64,000 bases of DNA, taken from positions 1,488,001 to 1,552,000 of the forward strand of contig CM057062.1 of NCBI GenBank assembly GCA_029945375.1. The letters run 5' to 3'. Under the pieces are notes generated by a model that did not search any database, had not been told where the DNA came from, and saw only the letters and a program-made list of their open reading frames with translations. The translations under genes and the position numbers were made by a program. Position 1 is the stretch's first letter. Every line of letters starts with the position of its first letter. This DNA is from Agaricus subrufescens (taxonomy: Eukaryota; Basidiomycota; Agaricomycetes; Agaricales; Agaricaceae). This document shows positions 47,790 to 60,641 of this stretch, piece by piece.

Positions 47790-49992
47790 TCACATTTTCT
47801 TAACCCATTCAGCCCCATCCAGAAACACCACACGTTCCAAATCCATACAATACTTACTCCATTGTCTTATATACGCTCGTTCGGGTGGCGAAAGTTCTTT
47901 AACGACAAAGCCTTTGGAGGTAGTCGTGTTTGAAGAGAAGGTACTGGCACTCGTTGTTGAATGGAAACTTGGGGGATGGTAGTGAGGTGAATGTTTTAAT
48001 TGGGGTGTTGTTGGTGTGAGGGGGTACATTGAACCTGTCGGTGAGGGTATATTTAAGTTGGGATGCATTGTGGGTAGGGAGAGTGAGGTTGAAGATGATG
48101 TTGGGAGGTATCTGAGTCGGAGGATGCGGAGATATGGATATCGAGGGATCGCTGATGAAATTAATTTATGTAATTTCTACAAAGCATTTAGCTTCTTTTC
48201 TTTTTGTACGGAGGATCGAACTCACCTCGTCACTTCCTGGTCCACCAGGCGTAAAGTTCACATCCAATTCAATCAAACCTTTCCACTCTCCTTCTCCAAA
48301 TTTGAACTCTTTTCTCTTTCTCTTCCTCCTATCGTCTCCAACACCATCGTCTACTAAACCACCGAGACCTTGTCGTACTCCGCCTAAAGAGCTTCCTGTA
48401 GCTCCTAGAACCTTCTCGACGCTCCTTCGGTCTACATTTTCACCAAAGTAAAGTCCTAGTCGTCTAGTCACTCCGATTAATTTGGACATTATAGTCGATG
48501 GACGGAGGCCAGAGTATAGTGTTGATGTTATGTTGATGTGTACGGAATGGAGGGGTCTTTGACGCCCATTATGGTCGGTAGAGAGAGGCGATGGAGGGGT
48601 GGCGAGAGCGATGACGAGTGAAGGAGGGGCATGAAGGTTTGTCAGATTTGGTAAGAGGGTAACGGAGAAGATAGAGTGTTGGTTCTGTTTATGGTATGAT
48701 TGTTGCAATGCGGAGCTACCAGAGTCAGAATAAAGATCAGACTGCTCTGATGACGGGAATGGGATTTTCGAGGGGTCGAGACTCTCGGCAAAGGTGGTAG
48801 TGGTATATGACGGAGATGCGGGTGCCGCAGATTTTGGTCTTTGGGTCGGCTTTTGCGAGGGCGGGCGAGGGTGCGAGGAACTGATACTTGTTCTGCTTGG
48901 AGCCGGCGTGGTTGACGTGTTGATGGGGACGAGAAATGGGGCCACAAGGTATTTCCTTCCCGGAGCTTGAGGCGGGGATCCATGGGATGTGGCTGGTCTG
49001 GTCGTGATGGAAACGGAGGCGGATTGAGTCGGTGATTCGAGGAGAGATCCGTATTCAGTATCTTGTACCAACTTTGGAAAGAGTAAAGAGGCTATATTTG
49101 TCTGGCCATCAAGCCATGCGAAAAGTTCATGGGCTTCTTCCTTTGACAGCGTCGAACAGGTGAATGTGATACTCTGGAGACAGAATGCAGTGTGGTGTGC
49201 GAGAAGGTCGTGATCGTACGATGGAAGCGTGAGAGCGGTGAGATTGGACATGCGCTGGAAGGCAAGAGTGAATGTTGCGGTGAGAAGGGTGTTGCGATGT
49301 TGGTGATCAGGGTCGAAGAATGCGGGCGAGCGCCACATTGATGTCCCTGATGTGGTGAGGAAGAACGAGGGCCAGGTCTCGCAGGTGAAGGTGCGGACGA
49401 GGTCGGTGAGGTCACGTCTGGAGCCCAGCACCGCGATGAGACTCTCCTGTTGGACGGGGGAGAGCGTGTTGAGGCAGACGTCCGAGTACAACAGGGCCCG
49501 CGCAGCGGATATAAATAGTCTGCACGTCCGGGCGATCTGGGCGAGGTCAGATTTTGAGAGATGGGAGAATATGAGTGCGACGGTCTCTGAAGGCATGGAG
49601 GAGAGCGAGAGGCGGGGCCTGGGGGACGCTTTTCTCGGGGCGCCGTAGGAGCTGAGGAGGTTGGGGGTGCTCGACGACCGCATGGGATACGGAGAGATAG
49701 GGTGCGAGGGCGTGAAGGGGGAGGGGGGCAGCGACGAGATGGAGGCTGCACTGCCGAGGCCGCTGGGCCTGCGGATGTCGTCGTCGTCGTCATCGTCGTC
49801 TGTGGGGGAGGGGAGGCTGGACTCGTAGATCCTGGCCACGGCGGGGGTGGAGAGGGCGAGGGCGGCGGGGCGCTTCTTGAAGATGCTGGAGACGCGGCGG
49901 ATGATCTGGCCGGCGGCGGAGGAGGGCGGGGGGCGGCGGGGGATGTTCTCGACGGGGAGGCCGGGGAGGGGCTTGTGTGGCCACGACGCCAT
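47790..49992 (-). CDS. F-box protein
   Basis: Probable substrate adaptor of an SCF ubiquitin ligase. The first exon, from MASWPHKPLPGLPVENI at 49992, is rich in Pro/Ser, carries an eight-Asp run (a GTC repeat on the plus strand near 49780) and then an F-box: LSSMPSETVALIFSHLSKSD...TCRLFISAARALLYSDV. A long Ser/Pro-rich linker and beta-rich segments follow. A donor (gtgagt) near 48225 and an acceptor at about 48149 lead to a second exon with YPYLRILRLRYL, ending at 47790 (GAEWVKKM). The phase across this junction does not fit the strongest donor by one base, so the exact splice is uncertain; otherwise the protein ends at 48166. It is divergent from SMC2 with 100 bp between the starts. Confidence 0.75.
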
Positions 49993-50092
49993 CTCGGAGC
50001 GGCGGCGACCGTGCAGAAAGGCCGTGGCTGAGCCAATCACAGCCCGGCCTTCCCTCGCGTCCGTCACATGACCGCATCCGCGACTCCCTACC
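49993..50092. promoter_or_regulatory. Divergent promoter between F-box gene and SMC2
   Basis: Only 100 bp separates the two start codons, and the surrounding sequence is more GC-rich than most of the window. The two genes may share regulatory sequence. The element cagccaatcacagc at about 50030-50043 contains a CCAAT box. Confidence 0.5.
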
Positions 50093-53000
50093 ATGCGCAT
50101 CGAGGAGCTCATCATCGACGGTCCGTGTCTGGCCTCTCTGCCTCTGGTTCGCTGTCGCTGACTCCCCCAGGCTTCAAGTCCTACCCCACCCGCACCCAGA
50201 TCTCCGGCTGGGACCCCTCCTTCAACGCCATCACCGGCCTCAATGGCTCTGGTAAATCCAACATCCTCGACGCGATATGCTTCGTCCTCGGCCTCACCAA
50301 CGTTTCTGCTGTGCGTAGCCGCTTGTATGCGCTCTACTCTGAGAGGCCTCATTCGCGTATTCCCAGATGCGCGCCCAGACGCAGCAGGATCTCATTTACA
50401 AACGCGGCCAGGCAGGCATCACCAAGGCCAGCGTCACCATCGTCTTTGACAACACCGACACCCAGAACAAAGACCAGATGCCCGCTGGCTTTGCCGACCA
50501 GCCCCAGATCACCGTCACCCGCCAGGTTCGCAGCCCTCGTTCTCCCTTGCGTTGTAGTCCCTGACAAGTATACAGTTCTCTCTTCCGAATACCACCAAAT
50601 GGCTTCTCAACGGACACAAAACAACTCAGCAAGCCATTCTCAACATGTTCCAGAGCGTCCAGCTCAACATCAACAACCCCAACTTCCTTATCATGCAAGG
50701 CCGAATAACCAAAGTCCTCAACATGTCCGCCCAAGAGATCCTCGGTATGATCGAGGAAGCCGCCGGGACCAAGATGTTCGAGTCCCAGAAAGACAGAGCG
50801 ATCAAGACGATCAACAAGAAAGAGAAACGCGTCAACGAGATTAACGAACAGATTCAAGAAGAAATCGCTCCGAAGCTGAATAAACTCCGCGTCGAGAAAA
50901 AAGTCTACATCGAATTCACAAAGGCTGAAAAGGAGCTCGAGAAAATTGGTCGGGTCCTCCGAGCTTGGGAGTACTCTGAAGCCCTTAAACGTGTCGGGGA
51001 AAAGGAAGCCGAGATTGAAGAGGCGAAAAGGGAGAAGAAGCACTCCGAGGCTGTAATCAAAAGGGCGACAAAGGAATGTCAGCAGGCGGAGAAGGATCAC
51101 GACGAAGCCGTGAAGAAGAGAGAGTCCGAGATGAAAAAGGGTGGCAAGTTGGCAAAGCTCAAAGACGCGGCCGAGGAATTGGGAAAACAAATGGTCAAAG
51201 TTCGGACTCAGGCCGAGATTAAGGGTGCCACTATTGAGGAGGAAGAAAAGGCTCTCTCGGAAATTCAGAATGAGATCACGAACGTACGTCCGTGTGTCAT
51301 CCTTCGTGCTCGATTTCTTATAAATCCTTTTCATACAGCTCCAAGAAGCTATCGCGACCGAAACTCAAAAACTCGCCCAAATGACCGAGGCCCACAAGTC
51401 CAATAAAGACAAATATGCATCTCTCGAAGCCGACGTCACAAAATCTGAGGAACTCTTACAAACACTCCTCACTGGCGTCACCTCCAAACAAGACAAAACC
51501 AATACCGGGGGCGGTTACATGGGCCAGCTGGCTGAAGCGAAAGCCCAACTCGCTCAGGGTAAAGCTGAAGAAGAACAGTCCAAAGTCAAGTTGGGTATGC
51601 GAGAGAAGGAGTTGCAGGAGTTGAAGAAGAGGATGAAAGAATTCGAGAGGGAGGCCGGGGAGGGGCAGAAGAAATTGAAGGATATGAGTGCGGTGGTTGA
51701 GCGCATGAGGGCAAAGTTGGGAAAGTGTAGATGGAGTCAAGAGGCTGAAGAACAGCTCGAGACGAAATTGAGGGTTCTGAGACAGAGAGTTCGGGAGCTG
51801 ATGGATGTACGATGTTTTTCCCCTTCTCTCTTCCTCATGCTAACTTTTTTTTGTTTCTGTAGAAACGGGAACGCATCAAACAGAGTTTACCTCGTTTGAA
51901 TTTCGAATATTCGGATCCAGGTCAGGGGTTCGATCCTCGAAAGATTAAAGGATACGTCGCGCAACTCACGTCACTTGATGAAAGTAACTATGACAAGGCT
52001 ACGGCTTTGGAGGTTGCTGCAGGTGGTAAGTTGTTTAATGTGATTGTTGAGGATGAACGAGTTGGGAATCAGTTGTTGAAGAATGGAAAATTGAGGAAAC
52101 GTGTTACGATGATTCCTTTGACGAAAATCAAGTCGTACCCTATCCCACAAAATGTGAGGCGCACATTACTTTTCTACGTGGATGAACGATTGACTGATTT
52201 ATTCCTTTAGAAAATCGATATTGCTAATAAAACGGCACCGGGGAAAGTACATACAGCACTTTCGCTGGTTGGATATCCTGAAGAGGTATCTAAAGCGATG
52301 ACATACGTCTTCGGCTCGACGTTTATCTGTTCGGATGCCGAAACAGCCAGGGAGATAACGTTCCACAAGTCTATTTTCACGAGGTCTGTGACGATAGATG
52401 GAGATGTATATGATCCTCAAGGTTCACTTTCGGGGGGTTCGGCGCCGAGTGGGAACAAGATATTGCTTGATGTGCAGAAGTTGTTGGATGTGGAGAGTGA
52501 GTTGAAGAGCGCCAAGGGGGAGTTGGATGTGGTTGAGGAGGAGGGGAGGAGGAGTGAGAAGGTTAGGGAGGAGTGGAAGTTGTTGAAGAGGGATTTGGAG
52601 ATTAAGGAGCATGAGTTGAGGTTGGTTGAGGAACAGGTTGGTGGGAGTAATGCTTCTAGGGTGAGTTTGGTCTCGAGATTGCAAGGAGCTTTTCTTAATC
52701 TTTTTTTTTCTTGTTTTTTTTTGGTAGATCGCGGCGGAGGCTGGTGAAGCGGAGGAGAATATTAGACAGCTGAAGGAGGCTGTGCAGGCTGCGAAGGAGA
52801 AACAGCGGAATGCGCAAGCTGAATGTACGAAACTTGAGAGGGATATGAATGAGTTTAAGAATAATAAGGAGGGAAAGACGGATGAACTTAAGGTTTGGAT
52901 TTTATTTTATTCTATTTTTCTCGCCACACTCATGAATGGGAATTATAGAAAGAAATTACGAAGAAGAAGACGGCACTTCAGAAACATGCGGTTATTGTTA

Positions 53001-54514
53001 AGACTCAACAAAAGGAACATCAAACTGCGACTCTTGAATTAGGTATTTTTTTCTAGTTGAGGTTTTCGACTGTGTTGATGTCTGATGAAAATTTCTTTTT
53101 GTAGAACAGCAAGAGAAGGATATCGAAGTGGAGAAGAAGAAATTTGAGGAAGCTAAGGCTCATGTTTCTACTCTCAAAAAGGAACTTGTGCGGATGAGTG
53201 AGGAAGTTGAGGCGTATCAGGTAAAACCTTTTTTTCTGTGTCGTTTAACCAAAAAAAACTACCTTGGAAAACTGATGTGACGCGTTGTTATGTATAGACG
53301 AAATATCAAGAGGCGGAGAGGAGGTATCAGGAAGAACAAGATACGCTTGGGAGGTTTGATTCTGAACTGAAATCGTTGGAGGAGGTTATTAGGGCTAAGA
53401 AGAGTCTTGTTACTGATGAGCAGGTTAAGATTCAGGATGTGGATCATAGGATTCAGACGTTGGGGAAGGAGAAGACGACGAATGAGAATAGGATGGAGCA
53501 TTTGGAGAAGAGTTATGAGTGGATCGCGCATGATAAGCAGTGTGTTGTTTTTTCTATTTGGTTTGTGTTTTGTGAGATGCTGATGTTGGGACTCGTTTGC
53601 TTCTTTTCTAATTTAGTACGTTTGGTCAAGCGAATACGCAGTATGATTTTTCGGCTGGGAATATTGATCAGCTGCGTGCAAAGGCGCAGGAATTGGAAAA
53701 GTCGCAGGCGGCGAGTAAGAAGAATTTGAATCCGAAAGCTATTGCTATGATTGAACAGTACGCCCTTTTTTTTTTTGGTTTTTCTGTGGACGATTTACTT
53801 ATTTATATGTTGTTGTTTAGGCTTGAGAAACGAGAAGCGGGTTTACAGAAGATGTTGGCTACGGTTATGAAGGATAGGGAAAAGATTGAGGCTGGGATTA
53901 AGGAGATTGATACGCATAAGAGAGATGCGTTGCAGAAGACTTGGAGTAAAGTCAGCGCGTGAGTGGGATTTTTTTTTAAAGTTTTTTTTTTCTGTCTCTC
54001 TGAGATGATGTGCGTCTGTTTTAGTGACTTTGGGTCTATATTTGGGGAGCTTCTTCCCGGGAACTTTGCCAAGCTGCAGCCGCCGGAGGGGAAAGATTTG
54101 ATGGAGGGATTGGAGGTTAAGGTTAGGTTGGGTTCGGTTTGGAAGCAGAGTTTGACGGAGTTGAGTGGTGGACAACGGTACGTTTGCAAAAAAAAATATG
54201 ATAATTAGATAACACGTCTTAAAATTTGGTTCTACAGATCCCTCATTGCGCTTTCGCTCATCATGGCTCTCCTTCAATTTAAGCCTGCGCCGATGTATAT
54301 CTTGGACGAGATTGATGCTGCGCTGGATCTTTCGCATACACAGAATATTGGGCAGCTTTTTAGGACGAGGTTTAAGGGGTCGCAGTTTATTGTTGTGTCG
54401 TTGAAGGAGGGGTTGTTTACTAATGCGAATGTGTTGTTTAAGGCGAAGTTTAGGGATGGGACTTCGGTGGTTGAGAATACGGCGGAGCGGTCGACGTCGG
54501 ATTTGTATAATTAG
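50093..54514 (+). CDS. SMC2: Condensin subunit SMC2
   Basis: Structural maintenance of chromosomes ATPase that pairs with SMC4 in condensin. Fifteen exons join in phase (50093-50120, 50171-50310, 50367-50525, 50576-51283, 51339-51806, 51863-52153, 52211-52660, 52728-52892, 52949-53042, 53105-53220, 53298-53539, 53617-53757, 53821-53958, 54025-54177, 54238-54514) to give 1,189 residues, the usual length. [20 protein letters not shown] begins the head, Walker [10 protein letters not shown] follows, then [19 protein letters not shown], two long coiled coils around a hinge ([15 protein letters not shown]...[11 protein letters not shown]...[11 protein letters not shown]), the ABC signature [14 protein letters not shown] and Walker [13 protein letters not shown]. 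The introns are 50-90 bp, several with long T runs. Confidence 0.97.
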
Positions 54515-56872
54515 AGTGCGTCAGGGCATGGGGAGGAGGCTCTTTTTTTTTGTTTTTAATTTATTGTTTTTTTTTCTTGGGTTTGAATATCCAGATCCTG
54601 GTTCTTCTATTATATGTAATTGTGTACTGTCATACATTATAGTGTCGAATGAATTTATGGTCGGTAATGTGTACTTTGTGTTTTTTTATTCGAGCAGTAT
54701 TGTTATTGCCATTGCTACGCATGCTAGTGCGACGTATGGGGATAGTCGTTCACCTGAGAGGATAAGTCAGAAATTGTGAACTTTCGGGGGTGTGATGTGT
54801 AGTTTTACTGACCGATTCGGGCAGATTTGAAAACGAGGCCGGGGAAGCTGGGAATTATGGATAAGTTTAATGAGGGTGTGGTGGGGGGGGTTATGAATGG
54901 AGAGAAGGACGGACCCGTGTTTGTTTCGGTCGACGAGGCTTGGGGTGACTGCGCGTACGTATGTGCATGTGCAGATGACGAGGAGGATGACGAGGAGGAG
55001 GGCTTGGAAGTTGAATAGAGCTGACTGGAGGGGGTTTTGTTAGGGAATTTTGGAGTGGGAAAGGTTTTTTTTGCGTACCATGGTTGAGGGCTATGGACAG
55101 AGCGAAAGAGTTGGTGGTTGGTGGTCGGTGGTAGTTGTGTTGTTGTGATGGGTGCGCGTGTGCGACGTCAGCTCGTGATCTGATCACGGATGAGTCTGTC
55201 GTGGGAAAACGCGACTATAGTTGTGGTCCTATCCTTGGAGGTTGTTCACGTCTACCATCTTATTTTTGTGCGCTCTGGCTACCATAAGGATCTAGGTCGT
55301 TCGGCTGCAATGTTCTTGATTTAAGATTCGGAATAGCTCTTCGCACCACGGAATTATCTTTGAACAATTTTGTCAAACGTGAAACCTATTCAACAAGGGT
55401 TTCTCGGAGGGACTTTAAGTTTAGACTTTCTCGTTAAGGTGTGAATATTAAATTTGTTCTCAATTTATCAATGGACGCGCATTTGTTATTTGGACTAATT
55501 TATAGATATGTTTGGCCTCCCTCAGCTCGTCTCGGTTCATTATCAGCTTTGAACCACTGATTTTTAAATGGGTGTTGTCTTCGGTTCGAATGGGCACCAC
55601 CCATTCTTTTGACCCTCATTCCTTTTTCCCCTGTACGTACGTACTTCAAGTTTTTCGGCTGAAACTACCCGGTTGGTGAATCGTAATGAAACTTGGCGAT
55701 GTGTTCCTGGTATGTCCATATGTGATATGGTTATGTTCGGGATGAATCAAGTCACCGTTGATAGCGATCTGACATGAACGTAAGTATGTACAGTTTGTAC
55801 CTACCAAGTTCACTCCCCACATTCGTCACCATGGACGCAAAGTATCGTCAGTGTATTGTCAGTTTGATCGCTCCGCTTCTGTCCAGGTCCAACTATCCTT
55901 GTATGACGTTCTGTATATTGTATGTCCCTTCTTGGCCCAAGGTAAGAGTTTATCTGCCGCGCTTTTTATTGTCGCTAGTTCTGGTTTACCTTTCAGATTC
56001 TATGCCGAGTTAGTGAGTCAACATGTTCATCAGGCCCAGCATATTGTATGATGATCAGAGAGAGCAAAGCATAGATTCGTCACCGTCGCAATCGGAATAA
56101 CATAATTTATCAATGGCCCGGATGTTTTTTCGAGACCCACAGGGAATATATGACCCTGCGCCACGAGATCGTTTCATCTACTCCTCATTGCAGTTTCTCT
56201 TCGGCACCTGATTCATATTCATCGTTTGATTGTCATCTGCTTGGAAATTTAGAATGACAGGTGGACGGTTCCTCACGACACTTACTACATGATGATCTCC
56301 GGTGATCGCTCTCCTCGTCGTTTCATCTTCGGACATGAAGTTAAAGGTTTCTCAAACACTCTCTTCTTGGCGGCTGTGTTTCGGTTACTCTCTGTGTTTT
56401 GTTGGTCTCATCCTCTACTGAGGAGCTAATACATCTAATGCGGGCTCAAAAAAATAGCAACTCATCATAAGCAGGGCATCGTCGTCATCATGAATTGATA
56501 CGTTGAACTTGATCTCTTTGTATTTCCTTGCTCACGACTCGGAACGAGTTACCGATTAACTCACTTACATACCTGCCGGCGGCGCGTAGAAAGGTAAGCA
56601 TTTTCGTGAAGTTGCCGTTGCGTACCGCCTTGCCGCAAAGACAAATTCTTGGCTATGAGCTTTGTGCCAGATTTAGACCAGATCAAGACGCTCGTACAAC
56701 GTCAAATGGGGCGACAGGATAGATACTACCGTTGATGACATAACTCGAGCATAATTGGGGATAGCGTATAGTCAATGATCCATAGTCCGAGAAACAAAGT
56801 GTCGTGTACTACGCTTTGTATTTGAGATTTCGATCAATGCGGTGAGAGTAGATTAAAGTACAGAACACTTCA
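54515..56872. other. Intergenic region between SMC2 and the SRA-YDG gene
   Basis: About 2.3 kb. Short frames on both strands lack recognisable domains, for example an acidic one at 54827-55018. No RNA gene or repeat was recognised. The two flanking genes are convergent here. Confidence 0.45.
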
Positions 56873-57965
56873 TCAATTTGTGTTTATGGGTTCAGGTAGA
56901 TGGCTTTGAAGTTCCTCCAGAGGTTGCTGATTACCAAGACGCTAGTATATGAATTAGCGGACAGCCGGCGATGACACTAAACAATACAAACCTCCAGCTT
57001 GAAGACACAAACTAGATGGCCACTTTTTCCGATTTTGATCTTGCACTGATCCCATTCTGTTAGTTCATATCACGGGGCAGAAAATAGTACTGGACAGAAC
57101 ATACCCCAACAACTTCATAAAGACCATCGTAACGGTACCTAGTGAGAGACGTTAGAACCTGCATAAACACGAAACCGAAACATTTTATCATACCCTTCAC
57201 TGGGTGCCCATCTTGATTCACTCTTGAAACCTCGCACAACCCTCACTGGATTGTGCGAATATAAGTTCAACTGTTGGAAAGTGTGAGAAGATAAGGGACA
57301 AACGACATTCATCGGATCTTACACGAAGAGCATGGTTAAAGTGGTTTTTTATATCTTGGTCATCAACCTGTGAGTTTGTCTTGAAGAGATTAGAAATATT
57401 GAGAGTGACCAACATTAAAAATTACACACTTGCTCAAAAGTACTGCCCTGTCCTCCTGTGTATATGATTAGGGATTGAATCAGGATAATTGACAGGAGAC
57501 ATACCAGCTCCAGTATAATAACTATCAGTTCATTGTGAGTCAATCAACATTCACATTTATGGAAATAGACCTACATAGTATATCCTTCATCAAGGTCATC
57601 TTCATAACCACCATTGAGAACAATGGAAAAGGCCCCTGGATTAGCATCTCTCCTTGTACTACTTGTTGAACCAGATATTCCTGCTACTAAGGGGAAATGT
57701 ACTCCTGCTTTTGAGCATTCTTTTCTAAACTACTATGAGCTTATTTGCAATTAAGACAGCTTATCACAGCAAACCTTGATGCAAACATGGTTCCAACTGG
57801 GCACTTTGGAGGTCCATAATACCCCTCTCTAGCAGGTCGCTTTTTTTGTCCTATTACTAACAATCCCGTACCAGGGGTTGTACTTTCGGTACGCCCCCCG
57901 GCGTTGCCGCTGCCCCTGATCTCCCTACGAATGAGAGAGAATTTTTGGCCTGTTTTCGAGTCCAT
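56873..57965 (-). CDS. SRA-YDG domain protein (UHRF1-SRA-like)
   Basis: The SRA/YDG fold binds modified cytosine or hemimethylated DNA in other eukaryotes. It was pieced together from short exons: 57965-57775, 57724-57575, 57521-57505 (17 nt), 57455-57430, 57367-57323, 57270-57194, 57138-57105, then two more ending at 56873. Motifs: [85 protein letters not shown] and [14 protein letters not shown]. All are the standard order of the domain and fill almost the whole protein (about 230 residues). The junction between YDGLYEVVG and WDQCK is off by one base with the best splice sites, so either an unusual splice or a frameshift is present. Confidence 0.78.
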
Positions 57966-58992
57966 GCTATATGATGTATTGGCGTTCTATCAGGGCAAGT
58001 TTGAATGCGAAGATAAGATGACCGAGACTGAGGCGTTAGGGTACTGGTGGTGGTTAAGGAGTCGTCTATTGTCAGCAAGGGAGTCCTGAGTGACTCAATG
58101 AGTCAGTGGATACAAATACAGGCAAATAACCATCTCCACTATCTCCGCTTGTGGGAAAAGACGGATTGGTAATGACTACAATACCGAACTTCCACCGTAT
58201 TATCAACATTCATTCGCTAACCGGAGCGCGTTCTCACGTTTCTCGAAATCTACAGGTTCTTTCCCCGAGCAAGTTATAGTGTAGCTATCCGAGCTTGAGG
58301 GACTCGTACATTCATCTCCAAACACCGTTGCAACTGTCAACCGGATATCGTTACTCTGGTCTGCTATGGTGGCATTTAACTTGCGAAGTTAGGAAATCAG
58401 ACTCAAATGAACTCATCACACCCAAATGGCGTCCTAAATCAGGTCTTACGTTACTGGATTCTTGGTTCGTCGGCGATTTCATTCATTCCCGGAACGTACT
58501 TTTGAATAGCTGTCAAAGTCGCGGCCACGCGGCATCATTCCCGTACCGTCTCATTCAAAGTAAGTCACAATTTCTAGCTTCCCAGTTATAGACGACACAG
58601 GAGCAGCTCACAAACTTCCCGCTTCCCCGTCAATTCCAAACTAAGTTTGTCCAATCTAGCTCCCAATCCTCGATTCTTTCTATTCTTGTCATGCGGAGTG
58701 GCGCGAGCCCAGCACACCACTAAGTATGCTAAATATACATGGGGCTTGGGTGGGAGTAAGGAAGTCCAAACGACAGATAATTTTAGTCATGCTAGGGTCA
58801 ACATCACTTTCAAAGTGTTTCAGGTTTGACATCCGACGATACCTCTTATATCCTGTCATCTATAGTATATAGGTGACTCTTCGGTGAATCTCTTGGGCTT
58901 CTTAAACGGCTTATACCCAAATCCAGGTTTGCAAGGTCGCAAGCAAACCTGATAGGCAGTAGCAAGCCATTGTCCATTACCCGACCTTGGTC
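57966..58992. other. Intergenic between SRA-YDG gene and DUF6533-like gene
   Basis: Divergent promoters of the two flanking genes. No gene is recognised; short frames near 58295-58591 have no known motif. Confidence 0.45.
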
Positions 58993-60641
58993 ATGGATGA
59001 TGTCGCTATGCTAACTCAGGTCAAGGTATCGAGATGTTTCAATGGTATGCTTCTGGTACACTTCGGATCGACGTCTCTCACAAACGCACGCTACTACGGT
59101 GTGGTTTAGCTATTGGGATCTCGGTGAGTGTTAGGGGTTCATTTTACGAACCCTACCTCACTTCTGACACTGCCAACGCAGATTTTGGTTTATGATCATT
59201 TACTGTCAGTCGATGATGAGGTGGAGTACATATGGAAAGCACGGATGTCTATACCAAAAATTTCATTCCTCTTGGTCCGTTATCTTATGCCAGGCGCGCT
59301 TTTCATCAACATCTATCGTATGTTCCGTTCCCGGTGAGTAAAGACGCTATTGACGTTTCAATTCCGACTGTCAGAACAGAGCTACAATAATATTTCCCTC
59401 CCGGATACGGTGAGCCGGTTTCGAATAAACAGCTTCTTCCTTTTTGACAATTTATATACAGCTGTGTGTATTATAACGTTCTTTCCTTCAGTCTCACTAG
59501 CAACTCACCTCATACAAGCTGTCGGGTCTGGCTTTATGTAGCAGTGAGCATGAGGTACCTTTTTTATAACACTTTGCTGATTACCTCCTAGGCAGCATCT
59601 TTTGTCATTGTCGTTGGGATTGAGAATTGTTCGTTTTTTTGTTGCAAAGAATATGGCGCCTCACTCATACAACGACCAGTCTTAATTTTACTTCGGGTTT
59701 GGGTACTCAGCAAGCGGAAAGGCAATATCATGAAATGGACATCACTATTCTACCTAGCCATGCAGACAATGACGATAGGCTGGACAATTGCGATCGTGAT
59801 AAAGGCGGCAGGTACGCAAATTATATTCACGCCGTTTAAGGTCTGAATTGAGAAAACGTGTCTTCCAGACTCCATGCGATTTTCTGGAAGCAGAGAATTT
59901 CATACCTTACTTTGCTCAACTCAAAATCGTAGTATTCTCCCTGCGTTATACTCTCCTCCGGTCTGTGCCTCAATCCCCACACAATACGAATGTGGACTGA
60001 TGGATACTCACAGGTGCTTTTTGAGGCTGTGATGATCGTGTTGATTTTGTGTGGCACACACGTTCATTTGAGGAACACGGAGAATAAAAGTCTTGTGCGT
60101 TACCTCATGAACGATGGTTTTGTTTATATTATGGTATGTGACATCTATGTTTTTGATCGTGGAGACTGAGTGAGTGATTCGTTCCTATTCAGCTTCTTTT
60201 TGGTAGGTCCCCTGTCGCGAGTGACTTAGAAGGAACTGACTGTCTCTAGTTTTACGTTTGGCAAACATGTTAGTGACTGCTTCTGCACCGGTTCGTGTTC
60301 ATATCTCATTTCCCACTCCACAACATGAGAGTTTTGACGCTTCTACGTAGGCACGATTGATCTTCACTGGTTTATGGTGCGTGATCGGTCTCTGTTAGTA
60401 CTTCTCGGGTATCTCACGGCCGTGGCTTAGTTTCGGGTGCGCGACGAGTGCTGCGACGGTATCGCGACTGATACTCAGTATGCGAAAGGAATCAGTTACC
60501 AAACGCCGGTTGGGAATGTTGAATCAAGGTCCCATGGAGGCATCACCACTCCCAGTCTCTGCTATACCACATCCGCAACAGGAAATAGCCATCATGGACT
60601 TGAAAGAGAGTAATCAACATGACGAGAATAAGACTTCATGA
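58993..60641 (+). CDS. DUF6533 membrane protein, divergent single gene
   Basis: A distant relative of the tandem array, on the opposite strand. Supported exons: 58993-59044, 59110-59123 (14 nt), 59182-59317, 59375-59417, 59462-59543, 59592-59628, 59680-59811, then a less certain middle part, an exon beginning at about 60013 (VLFEAVMIVLILCG), and 3' exons with LRLANMLVTASAPARLIFTG and SAATVSRLILSMRK, ending at 60641. Starts MDDVAMLTQVKVSRCFN; the signature ILVYDHLLSVDDEVEYIWK and LILLRVWVLSKRK are typical of the family. About seven hydrophobic segments and a polar tail. Exons between 59812 and 60012 are unresolved. Function unknown. Confidence 0.72.

Noticed and set aside
49092..50036. 314-codon minus-strand open frame rich in Pro/Ser/Arg
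   Set aside because: Alternative frame of the F-box gene in GC-rich sequence; the F-box domain is in the other frame.
50396..51334. 312-codon minus-strand open frame
   Set aside because: Antisense shadow of the SMC2 coiled-coil exon; leucine-rich composition is what the complement of charged coiled-coil codons gives.
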